A DNA stretch of 64,000 bases from contig SVMX01000004.1 in NCBI GenBank assembly GCA_015067175.1, positions 1-64,000 of the forward strand, given 5' to 3'. Source of the DNA: Oscillospiraceae bacterium. Lineage in GTDB: Bacteria; Bacillota; Clostridia; Oscillospirales; Ruminococcaceae. Numbering within the stretch: position 1 is the first letter of the stretch; each line of letters begins with the position of its first letter. The position numbers and the translations under genes were made by a program. Below, one piece after another: positions 41,778 through 50,763 of the stretch. The notes under the pieces were generated by a model. It searched no databases and was not told the DNA's origin. It was given only the letters and a program-made list of their open reading frames with translations.

Positions 41778-44183
41778 TTACTTAACAACGATATTTACAA
41801 GCTTATTGGGAACAGCTATCTTCTTCACGATAGTCTTGCCATCGGTCAGCTTCTGTACCTCGGGCAGATCAAACGCCATCTTTTCAAGCGCCTCTCTGTC
41901 GGAGTTTACGGGAGCGTCAAAATGCGCCTTTACCTTACCGTTTATCTGAACAACGATCTCAACTGTGTTGTCAATACACTGAGCCTCGTCGTACTCTACC
42001 CACTTCTGCTCGTTCAAAACGCCGCCGAAGCCCATAACTTCAAACAGCTCCTCTGTGATATGGGGAGCAAAGGGGTTCAGCATGATAAGCAGGTCGCGGT
42101 ACTCAGCCTTTGTGAGAGAGCCTATCTCGTCGATCTGATTGATAAGTCCCATCATTGCCGCAATAGCTGTATTGAAGCGCAGATTTTCGATATCCTCGCT
42201 TACCTTCTTGATGGTCTTGTGCATGGAGGAGCGCAGCTTATCACTGTACTCAGCGCCGTCAACTACCTTCTCCTGCAGCTTCCAAACTCTGTCGAGGAAG
42301 CGCTTGCAGCCCTTCATGCTGTTTTCGCTCCAGGGAGCAGCCTGCTCGTAGTCGCCCATAAACAGAACGTACAGTCTGAGTGTATCAGCGCCGTACTCGT
42401 CAACAACGTTGTTGGGGTCAACTACGTTGCCGCGTGACTTACTCATCTTCTGTCCGTCGGGGCCAAGGATAAGACCCTGTGCTGTACGCTTGGAATAAGG
42501 CTCGGAAGTAGTAACCTCGCCGATATCATAAAGGAACTTATGCCAGAAACGGCTGTAGATAAGGTGACGTGTAACGTGCTCCATGCCGCCGTTGTACCAG
42601 TCAACGGGCATCCAGTAGTCCAGCGCTTCCTTGGAAGCAAGGCGCTCTGTATTCTTGTTGTCGCAGTAGCGCAGGAAGTACCAGCTTGAGCCTGCCCACT
42701 GGGGCATTGTATCGGTCTCGCGGCGTGCGTCCTTGCCGCACTTCGGGCACTTGCAGTTTACGAAGCTTTCGATCTTTGCAAGAGGCGATTCGCCATCGGA
42801 GCCGGGCTGGAAGTTGTCAACAGGAGGCAGTCTGAGCGGAAGCTCCTCATAAGGAACAGCCACCATACCGCAGTCAGCACAGTGAACAATCGGAATAGGC
42901 TCGCCCCAGTATCTCTGACGGTTAAATGCCCAGTCCTTCATCTTGAACTGAACGCCCTTCTCGCCGATACCCTTTTCGCCGAGGAATGCGAGCATCTTAT
43001 CGATAGCGTCCTTTTTATTTGTTATACCGTTCAGCACGCCGCTGTTTACCATCTCGCCGTCGCCTGTGTAAGCTTCAACGGAGATGTCACCGCCCTTGAT
43101 AACTTCGATGATGTCAATACCGAACTTCTTTGCAAAGTCGTAGTCACGTGTATCGTGCGCAGGAACAGCCATGATAGCGCCTGTGCCGTAGCCCATCATT
43201 ACATAATCCGCAACGTAGATCGGAATTTCCTTTTCGGTGATGGGGTTGATAGCTGTAAGGCCCTCGATCTTAACGCCTGTCTTGTCCTTTACGAGCTGTG
43301 TACGCTCAAATTCGCTCTTCTTTGCGCACTCTGCCTTGTAAGCGTCAAGTGCGTCAATGTTTGCGATGGAGTCGCGGTACTTCTCGATGATGGGGTGCTC
43401 TGGAGCGATTACCATGAATGTAACGCCATAGAGCGTATCAGGGCGTGTTGTATAAATTCTGAGCTGCTCGTCCTGCTCCTTGATTGAAAAGTTCACGAAC
43501 GCACCTGTGGACTTGCCTATCCAGTTCTCCTGCTGAAGTCTGATGTTGGGCAGATAGTCTACCTCGTCAAGACCCTGCAGCAGCTTGTCAGCGTACTCTG
43601 TAATGCGGAGGTACCATACCTCCTTGTCCTTCTGAACTATATCACTGTGGCAGATATCGCACTTGCCGCCCTGAGAGTCCTCGTTGGAGAGAACTACCTT
43701 GCAGCTGGGGCAGTAGTTTACAAGAGTCTTGTCACGGAAAACAAGACCGTTCTCAAACATCTTCAGGAATATCCACTGAGTCCACTTGTAGTAGTCCTCC
43801 TCAGTAGTGTCAACAACTCTGTCCCAGTCAAAGGAAAAGCCTACACGCTTTAACTGCTGAGTGAACTTCTTGATGTTGTTGTCGGTAACCTGTCTGGGGT
43901 GAACGCCTGTCTTGATGGCGGTGTTCTCTGTCGGCAGACCATATGCGTCAAAGCCGATAGGGAACAGCACGTTGTAGCCCTGAAGTCTGCGCTTGCGGCT
44001 TACTACCTCAAGACCCGAATAAGCCTTGATATGGCCTACGTGCATACCTGCACCGGAGGGATAAGGGAACTCTACCAGAGCATAGAATTTCTCCTTGCTG
44101 CGGTCGTCTGTTGCACGGAAAGTACCGTGCTCGTCCCAATATTTCTGCCATTTGCTTTCAATGGCACTGAAATCGTACTTCAT
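41778..44183 (-). CDS. leuS: leucyl-tRNA synthetase
   Basis: This 801-aa class Ia synthetase has the HIGH-type motif GMHVGHIK near residue 46, a CP1 editing domain (with ARG/TxRPDTLYG region) and KMSKS (GQKMSKSRGNVVDP). Length and order match bacterial LeuRS. No T-box leader is seen; a consensus promoter lies about 47 nt upstream of the start. Confidence 0.97.
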   Translation of the reverse strand: MKYDFSAIESKWQKYWDEHGTFRATDDRSKEKFYALVEFPYPSGAGMHVGHIKAYSGLEVVSRKRRLQGYNVLFPIGFDAYGLPTENTAIKTGVHPRQVTDNNIKKFTQQLKRVGFSFDWDRVVDTTEEDYYKWTQWIFLKMFENGLVFRDKTLVNYCPSCKVVLSNEDSQGGKCDICHSDIVQKDKEVWYLRITEYADKLLQGLDEVDYLPNIRLQQENWIGKSTGAFVNFSIKEQDEQLRIYTTRPDTLYGVTFMVIAPEHPIIEKYRDSIANIDALDAYKAECAKKSEFERTQLVKDKTGVKIEGLTAINPITEKEIPIYVADYVMMGYGTGAIMAVPAHDTRDYDFAKKFGIDIIEVIKGGDISVEAYTGDGEMVNSGVLNGITNKKDAIDKMLAFLGEKGIGEKGVQFKMKDWAFNRQRYWGEPIPIVHCADCGMVAVPYEELPLRLPPVDNFQPGSDGESPLAKIESFVNCKCPKCGKDARRETDTMPQWAGSSWYFLRYCDNKNTERLASKEALDYWMPVDWYNGGMEHVTRHLIYSRFWHKFLYDIGEVTTSEPYSKRTAQGLILGPDGQKMSKSRGNVVDPNNVVDEYGADTLRLYVLFMGDYEQAAPWSENSMKGCKRFLDRVWKLQEKVVDGAEYSDKLRSSMHKTIKKVSEDIENLRFNTAIAAMMGLINQIDEIGSLTKAEYRDLLIMLNPFAPHITEELFEVMGFGGVLNEQKWVEYDEAQCIDNTVEIVVQINGKVKAHFDAPVNSDREALEKMAFDLPEVQKLTDGKTIVKKIAVPNKLVNIVVK

Positions 44184-44229
44184 TGTTTTGCTGTCCTTTC
44201 CTTTTGAAAATACATAATTCCAACTATAT

Positions 44230-44258
44230 ATTATACTATATTTTTATATGCTTGTCAA
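44230..44258 (-). promoter_or_regulatory. promoter of leuS
   Basis: TTGACA (44253-44258) and TATAAT (44230-44235) on the minus strand are 17 bp apart. The transcript leader would be only about 40 nt, too short for a T-box. Confidence 0.9.
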
Positions 44259-44319
44259 CGGTTTTTAACAATTGCTCGTCATACCCCTCAGAAATGTTAT
44301 CGAACAAGTCCAAATCCGC

Positions 44320-44348
44320 TTGACAAGGCGCATTAAGTTTGTTATAAT
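44320..44348 (+). promoter_or_regulatory. promoter of ilvB-ilvN
   Basis: TTGACA (44320-44325) and TATAAT (44343-44348) are 17 bp apart. The leader of about 45 nt holds no recognisable attenuator. Confidence 0.9.
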
Positions 44349-44400
44349 TAATAGGTATAGCGTTTTATGACGTTTCAACTACCCCGAGAGGACGAGATAT

Positions 44401-46029
44401 ATGAGCACTACGCGCATGACAGTCGCAAAAGCGATGACGGAATGCCTCAAAGCGGAGGGTATCGCAACAGTTTTCGGCTACCCCGGCGCTGCGATCTGCC
44501 CGTTTTATGATGAGCTTTTAAATACCGATATAAGGCACGTCCTCGTTCGCCATGAGGTAAACGGAGGTCATGCCGCAAGCGGCTACGCAAGAATGACAGG
44601 AAAGCCCGCCGTTGCGATCGCAACAAGCGGCCCCGGCGCGCTTAATCTTATAACCGCCATCGCCACAGCCTATATGGACAGTATCCCGATGGTGCTGATA
44701 ACAGGACAGGTAAACACCGAGCAGATAGGCCGCGACGTGTTTCAGGAGGCGGACATCACAGGCTCAGCCGAGCCTTTTGTAAAGCACAGCTATCTGCTGA
44801 AAGACCCAAAAGACACCGCAAGAGTGTTTAAAGAAGCATTTTACATCGCAGGCAGCGGCAGACGCGGTCCTGTTCTGATAGATATTCCGTTTGACGTTCA
44901 GAAAGCGGAGATAGATTTTGAATATCCCGAAGCTGCCGATATCCGCAGCTACCGTCCTAGCAGTCTTGGCAACGGTCAGCAGATAAAGCGTGCGATAAAT
45001 GCGCTGACAGAGGCAAAAAAGCCCCTTATCTGTGCAGGCGGCGGACTTTTCACAGGCAACGGCGCAGAGCTTATGCGCAAGTTCTCGGAGATCACCGATA
45101 TTCCCGTGGTTTCAACCATGATGGGACTTGGCGCGATGCCGACCGACAGCCCGCGCTATTACGGAATGCTCGGTATGCACGGCTGCAAGAGCGCAAATTA
45201 TGCAGTAAATCACTGCGATACACTTGTGCTTCTCGGTGCGAGAGTAGGCGACCGTGCAATATCCGCAATGAAGCCGCGCGAGGACTTCACTGTAATACAT
45301 ATTGATATCGACCCCGCAGAGATAGGAAAAAATCTCGCGGTGCATATCCCGATAGTAGGCGATATAACACTTGTGCTCAGTCAGCTTTTAGAAGCTGTTA
45401 AAGAGCCGATGGTTCACGCAGAATGGAAAGCAGAGCTTGACGAGATGCGCGGCGAAAGCCCGATAATTCTCGCTAAAGATGGATATATAAATCCGAAGCA
45501 GTTTATGAAGATACTTGACGAAGCGCTCCCCGATGATTCGGTGGTAGTTGCCGATGTCGGGCAAAATCAGATATGGGCTGCGGCAAATATCACTTTCCAC
45601 AGCGGTCGTTTCCTCACATCGGGCGGCATGGGCACGATGGGATATTCCGTTCCTGCAGCGCTCGGCGCAAAATCCGCGACACCCGACAGAGAGGTCATTG
45701 CGATATGCGGCGACGGCTCATTTCAAATGCAGATGATGGAGCTTGCGACAGCGCTCCAACACGATATCAACATCAAAATCGTGGTCATGCGTAACAACTA
45801 CCTCGGCATGGTGCGAGAGCTGCAAGAGCGCGGCTACAACAACCGTCTGACCGCAGTTTCGCTTGACGGAAGCCCGTGCTTCACAAAAATAGCCGAGGCA
45901 TACGGCATAGAAAGCGTGCTTGTTGACAGCCCCGAAAAGGCTAAGGACGCAGTAGAGCGAATGATAAAGTCGGAAAGACCGTTTCTTATCGAAGTTGCGG
46001 TGGAGGACTTGGAAAAGACTATTCTTTAA
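44401..46029 (+). CDS. ilvB: acetolactate synthase large subunit
   Basis: This 542-aa TPP enzyme catalyses the first common step of valine and leucine synthesis and the matching step for isoleucine. The catalytic Glu lies in RHEVNGGHAASGYAR. TPP binding is shown by GDGSFQMQMME...NNYLGM. The family FGYPGAAI motif is near the start. ilvN follows 12 nt later and ilvC after it. Confidence 0.97.
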   Translation: MSTTRMTVAKAMTECLKAEGIATVFGYPGAAICPFYDELLNTDIRHVLVRHEVNGGHAASGYARMTGKPAVAIATSGPGALNLITAIATAYMDSIPMVLITGQVNTEQIGRDVFQEADITGSAEPFVKHSYLLKDPKDTARVFKEAFYIAGSGRRGPVLIDIPFDVQKAEIDFEYPEAADIRSYRPSSLGNGQQIKRAINALTEAKKPLICAGGGLFTGNGAELMRKFSEITDIPVVSTMMGLGAMPTDSPRYYGMLGMHGCKSANYAVNHCDTLVLLGARVGDRAISAMKPREDFTVIHIDIDPAEIGKNLAVHIPIVGDITLVLSQLLEAVKEPMVHAEWKAELDEMRGESPIILAKDGYINPKQFMKILDEALPDDSVVVADVGQNQIWAAANITFHSGRFLTSGGMGTMGYSVPAALGAKSATPDREVIAICGDGSFQMQMMELATALQHDINIKIVVMRNNYLGMVRELQERGYNNRLTAVSLDGSPCFTKIAEAYGIESVLVDSPEKAKDAVERMIKSERPFLIEVAVEDLEKTIL

Positions 46030-46041
46030 TGGGAGGTCCGC

Positions 46042-46533
46042 ATGAAGCATACTATTTCAGTGCTTGTTGAAAACCAAGCGGGCGTTCTTGCAAGAATCGC
46101 AGGTCTGTTCGCGCGGCGCGGCTTCAATATCGACAGCCTTGCGGTGGGAGTTACCGACGACGAGCGTGTATCTCGCATAACTATCGTTGCTGACGGCGAC
46201 GACTACACCTTAGAACAGATCGAAAAGCAGCTCAACAAGCTTATTGACGTTATCAAGGTAAAGACCCTGCAAAGCGACAGCGTTGTTTCGCGCGAGCTTG
46301 TGCTGATAAAGGTGGGCTGCACCTCGAAGCAGCGCGCCGAGATAATGAGTATAGTCGAGATAGCGAATGGAAAAATATCCGATATCTCGCAGAACACCAT
46401 GACGATCGAGCTTTCCGACAGCAAAGAGAACCTCCGCAATTACGAAGAGCTTCTTCGCCCCTACGGAATAAAAGAGATCGTCAGAACAGGCACCATCGCG
46501 CTGCAAAAGGGCGACGCCACAGTAAAAGTATAA
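46042..46533 (+). CDS. ilvN: acetolactate synthase small (regulatory) subunit
   Basis: This 163-aa protein has an N-terminal ACT domain (ISVLVENQAGVLARIAGLFARRGFNIDSL), which binds valine for feedback inhibition, and the conserved C-terminal domain. A strong ribosome site (GGGAGGTCCGC) lies in the 12-nt gap after ilvB. Confidence 0.97.
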   Translation: MKHTISVLVENQAGVLARIAGLFARRGFNIDSLAVGVTDDERVSRITIVADGDDYTLEQIEKQLNKLIDVIKVKTLQSDSVVSRELVLIKVGCTSKQRAEIMSIVEIANGKISDISQNTMTIELSDSKENLRNYEELLRPYGIKEIVRTGTIALQKGDATVKV

Positions 46534-46600
46534 CCTCGCTGAGAATTGCGCAGCCAAGATTTGCGGCGCCGTTCATAAAAGCGTTGAATAATTTTTTTAA

Positions 46601-47611
<1,011 letters not shown>

Positions 47612-47632
47612 TTCCGTTATCATGCAGTTTTT

Positions 47633-47659
47633 CATAAGGCGGCAGCTTGCCGCCTTATG
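47633..47659 (+). terminator. terminator of the ilv genes
   Basis: The 11-bp arms CATAAGGCGGC/GCCGCCTTATG are followed by TTTTAG. The rest of 47660-47852 is AT-rich, with no gene and no clear consensus promoter for apbE. Confidence 0.85.
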
Positions 47660-47852
47660 TTTTAGTGAAATTACGACACTACAAGTATAATTTTGCTGAT
47701 ATTATACATAAAGTTTTGAAATTGCGCGTGTTTTCACATAATTTCTCTACATATAGCGAGGTTTTGTCTAGAATTTATACACCAATCGCGCCATTTCCAA
47801 ATCGTAATATATAGCAAATTATATACAATTAGTATAGAAAAGAGGTGAAGCT

Positions 47853-48866
47853 GTGCGAAAAATAATACTTTTTCTGATGTGTGTGCTCATGCTTTCGAGC
47901 TGCTCAGGCGAAGCGAAAAAAGCGGAGCAGACGATATTCGCAATGGATACAGCGATGAGCATTACGGTCTACGGCGACAATGCAGAGCTGCTTGCCGCAA
48001 ACGCTGCGCACAAGGTAAACGAGCTTTCAGCAAAGTGGTCGGTCACAGACCAAAACAGCGAGATAGGCAATGCCAACAGTATCGGCGCACATATCTCAAC
48101 GGCGCACATATCCGATGAGACCGCCGAGCTTATTAAATTCTCCCTTGAATTGACAGAGCAAACAGGCGGCGCTTTTGACATAACGATATATCCCGTGCTG
48201 CGCGAATGGGGATTTACTACGGGTGAGTACAATATCCCAAGCGAGAAACGCATAGCAGAACTGCTGCGAAAAACAGGAAGCGACAAAATACAGCTAAGCG
48301 GTAATACAATAACGCTTCTCGGCGGCGCACAGCTTGACTTGGGCGCAGTTGCTAAGGGCTACACAGGCGATATTCTGTGCGAATATCTCAAATCCGAGGG
48401 TGTTACCAGCGCACTGCTTGACCTCGGCGGCAACATTCACGCGCTCGGCACAAAGCCTGACGGTACTCCGTGGCGTGTGGGCGTAAAAGCTCCCGATGGC
48501 AGCGGCAATGTCGCAGTGCTTGAGATGGCAGATAGCGCGGCGGTTACATCAGGCGGCTATGAGCGCTATTTTGTAGGCGAGGACGGCAAGCGCTACTGCC
48601 ATATTCTAGACCCCGAAACAGGATATCCTGCCGACAGCGGGCTTGCTTCTGTAACAATAATCGGACGTGAGGGCAAGCTTTGCGACGCACTGTCTACTGC
48701 GGTATACGTCATGGGCGCTTCAGAAGCCGAAGAACTTTGGCGCAGCCGCGGCGACTTTGAAATGCTGCTGCTGACAAACAACGGCGATATGCTTGTAACC
48801 GCAGGACTTCAAGAGAGGCTCAGCGTAGACGAAAGCTTCAGCGGTGAACTAAAGATCATAAAATAA
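47853..48866 (+). CDS. apbE: FAD:protein FMN transferase, lipoprotein
   Basis: This 337-aa ApbE-type flavinyltransferase attaches FMN to Thr residues of membrane redox proteins such as Rnf/Nqr subunits. It has lipobox LSSC, the family motif LGAVAKGYTGD, the LLDLGGNIHALG strand and the metal site HILDPETGYP. The start is GTG at 47853 after AGAGGTGAAGCT. No Rnf genes are in the window. Confidence 0.93.
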   Translation: MRKIILFLMCVLMLSSCSGEAKKAEQTIFAMDTAMSITVYGDNAELLAANAAHKVNELSAKWSVTDQNSEIGNANSIGAHISTAHISDETAELIKFSLELTEQTGGAFDITIYPVLREWGFTTGEYNIPSEKRIAELLRKTGSDKIQLSGNTITLLGGAQLDLGAVAKGYTGDILCEYLKSEGVTSALLDLGGNIHALGTKPDGTPWRVGVKAPDGSGNVAVLEMADSAAVTSGGYERYFVGEDGKRYCHILDPETGYPADSGLASVTIIGREGKLCDALSTAVYVMGASEAEELWRSRGDFEMLLLTNNGDMLVTAGLQERLSVDESFSGELKIIK

Positions 48867-48869
48867 AAA

Positions 48870-48894
48870 ATCAGACGGCTTTTCAGTCGTCTGA
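48870..48894. terminator. bidirectional terminator between apbE and zinc-ribbon gene
   Basis: ATCAGACG and CGTCTGAT arms are followed on the plus strand by CTCTTTTT. Confidence 0.85.
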
Positions 48895-48941
48895 TCTCTT
48901 TTTAAATGATAACCGGAACGTTGTTGCGGGTTATGGGAGAA

Positions 48942-49217
48942 TTACTCGCCTCTCTGCTTTGCGAAGCACTCGCTGCAAAGAACGGGTCTGTCCTCCTTGG
49001 GCTCAAAGGGAACTCTAGCTACGCCGCCGCATACTGCGCAGGTAGCGTCATAGAATGTTCTTGCGCCCTTGCCGGAATTCTTTCTTGCATCGCGGCAAGC
49101 CTTGCATCTCTGGGGCTCGTTTACGAAGCCCTTCTCTGCGTAGAACTCCTGTTCGCCTGCGGTGAATACGAAATCAGCGCCGCAGTCCTTGCACTTTAAA
49201 GTCTTGTCTGTGTACAT
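48942..49217 (-). CDS. small zinc-binding protein with four CxxC motifs
   Basis: This 91-aa protein has the zinc-ribbon pattern CKDCGADFVFTAGEQEFYAEKGF, then CKAC, and a second pair CAVC...CSEC. This is the widespread probable zinc-binding domain of small bacterial proteins with no assigned function. The ATG at 49217 follows AAGAGGTATTACT; the frame upstream runs into a tRNA-like sequence. Confidence 0.85.
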   Translation of the reverse strand: MYTDKTLKCKDCGADFVFTAGEQEFYAEKGFVNEPQRCKACRDARKNSGKGARTFYDATCAVCGGVARVPFEPKEDRPVLCSECFAKQRGE

Positions 49218-49241
49218 AGTAATACCTCTTAAAAATTTTTT

Positions 49242-49309
49242 CGCCCTGGGTCGGATTTGCACCGACACCTTTGTAAAACAACGCTCTGGTGAATTAAGCT
49301 ACCGGGTCG
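49242..49309 (-). other. degenerate tRNA-like sequence
   Basis: On the minus strand a D-arm (GCTT/GAGC) and a perfect T-arm (GTCGG-TGCAAAT-CCGAC) are in the right order, flanked by broken acceptor strands (CGACCCGG/CCAGGGCG with two mismatches). The region between D- and T-arms is only 16 nt, too short for a normal anticodon arm. There is no CCA. It is probably a decayed tRNA gene in front of the zinc-binding protein gene. Confidence 0.45.
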
Positions 49310-49353
49310 TATATAATGACGCCCACGCAGGCGCGGATAACAAATATATATGC

Positions 49354-49908
49354 TCAAAAGTCGGGAAACACAGCCTTCAGCTTTGCCCTTGCTCTTGCGA
49401 CCGCATTATCTACAGACTTTTTTTCGATACCAAGCCTTTTTGCTATCTCCGAATAAGACAAGCCCAGAATAACACCGTCAAGGCAACGCTTTTCAAGCGG
49501 ACTTAGCAAAAGTCGCATCTGCACGCTCATCTCATTGGTGCTCTCGCGGAGAATAACAAGCTCCTCTGGGGTCGGAGCGGTATCGGTAAGCGTTTCAAGC
49601 TCAGCGTCTGCGTCAAGCCGTGCCGCTCTGCGCACTGCACGGTCAACAGTATTTTTCATGCGGTTTGTGATACACACCGAAGCAAACGCAGAAAAGCTGC
49701 CCTTGCTTTCGTCAAAGCAGGAGATCGCGTTGAGCAGCGCCTCCATACCGTCGGACACAAGCTCTTCATAATCGGCGTTAGCAGAGTATTTTGCGGCGGT
49801 CGAAAAGACCAACGCACTGTATCGTGAGATAAGCTCTGCTGACTCTCCGTCGGCTGTAAGACCTGCATTAGCAAGCTGCTCATCTGACATTGAAGAATAA
49901 TCTGCCAT
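49354..49908 (-). CDS. sigma-70 family RNA polymerase sigma factor (SigH-like)
   Basis: This 184-aa protein has sigma region 2 (DYEELVSDGMEALLNAISCFDESKGSFSAFASVCITNRM) and region 4 with an HTH (LSPLEKRCLDGVILGLSYSEIAKRLGIEKKSVDNAVARARAKL). Regions 1 and 3 are reduced, as in SigH-type alternative factors. The ATG at 49908 follows GGTGAGT. The regulon cannot be read from this window. Confidence 0.87.
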   Translation of the reverse strand: MADYSSMSDEQLANAGLTADGESAELISRYSALVFSTAAKYSANADYEELVSDGMEALLNAISCFDESKGSFSAFASVCITNRMKNTVDRAVRRAARLDADAELETLTDTAPTPEELVILRESTNEMSVQMRLLLSPLEKRCLDGVILGLSYSEIAKRLGIEKKSVDNAVARARAKLKAVFPDF

Positions 49909-49963
49909 ACTCACCACAACAAAAACCATAATGGTTTAAACGCTAAACTTTTGGATATGAGTT

Positions 49964-49992
49964 ATTATAACACGACAGGCGTTTTTTGTCAA
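49964..49992 (-). promoter_or_regulatory. promoter of the sigma factor gene
   Basis: TTGACA (49987-49992) and TATAAT (49964-49969) on the minus strand are 17 bp apart, so the gene is read by the main sigma factor. Confidence 0.9.
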
Positions 49993-50120
49993 CAAAAAAC
50001 GGGCAAATCAGAAAAAGACTTACGTTTTACATGAAATGGTTATCCCTCATTTATGCAAAAAAGCAATAAAAAAACGGCAAAAAACAATTACTTTATCATG
50101 AAAACGATACCAGTAAAAAA

Positions 50121-50145
50121 GCCCGTTCTAATGCCAAGAACGGGC
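50121..50145 (-). terminator. terminator of the fumarase-type gene
   Basis: The arms GCCCGTTCT/AGAACGGGC are followed on the minus strand by TTTTTTACTGG. Confidence 0.9.
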
Positions 50146-50154
50146 GCATTTTAA

Positions 50155-50700
50155 TTATCTTGCATATTCTGCTCTTCCCGATTTGAAAAGGTCACCGCCA
50201 ACGCAGTCGATAGCCACTATCAACGGAAATTTGTCGAATTTCAGACGCTTGACGCTTTCACAGCCTAGATCTTCGAATGCGATCACCTCGCACTCGGTTA
50301 TACACTTACACGCGAGTGCGCCCGCACCGCCGATAGCACAAAAATACACTGCGCCATTACGTTTTATTGCCTCGCACACTTCGGCGGAGCGCTCGCCCTT
50401 TCCTATCATCGCAGACAATCCCATATCAAGAAAAAGCGGAGAATACACGTCCATTCTTCCCGACGTGGTAGGACCGCAGGAGCCTATTGCCATGCCGTCC
50501 TTTGCGCCTGTAGGACCTGCATAGTATATCGCCGCACCATCAAGCTCATAGGGCAGCGCCTCACCGTTATCTATACACGCCTTTATGCGTTTGTGCGCCG
50601 CGTCGCGCGAGGTGTAAACAGTACCGCTGAGCAGCACCTTATCGCCTGCACGGAGCGTTTTTGCTTTTTCTTTAAGCTGACTTGTATTGAGTTCTATCAT
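50155..50700 (-). CDS. fumarate hydratase class I beta subunit type (Fe-S hydro-lyase C-terminal domain)
   Basis: This 181-aa protein matches the beta subunit of two-subunit class I fumarase/tartrate dehydratase. The markers are LSGTVYTSRDAAHKRI, YYAGPTGAKDGMAIGSCGPTTSGRMD and the GAVYFCAIGGAGAL segment. The alpha subunit that binds the 4Fe-4S cluster is not adjacent; the upstream neighbour is a DivIVA-like gene. The ATG at 50700 follows GAGGATACTTAGA. Confidence 0.88.
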   Translation of the reverse strand: MIELNTSQLKEKAKTLRAGDKVLLSGTVYTSRDAAHKRIKACIDNGEALPYELDGAAIYYAGPTGAKDGMAIGSCGPTTSGRMDVYSPLFLDMGLSAMIGKGERSAEVCEAIKRNGAVYFCAIGGAGALACKCITECEVIAFEDLGCESVKRLKFDKFPLIVAIDCVGGDLFKSGRAEYAR

Positions 50701-50763
50701 TCTAAGTATCCTCATTAATTTAATCGGCGGACCGAAACAGCCCGCCGTAATGTTTTGTTGAAA

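Noticed and set aside
44184-44400. T-box or leader attenuator for leuS or ilvB
   Set aside because: Both promoters lie 40-50 nt from the start codons; no T-box sequence or terminator/antiterminator pair fits.
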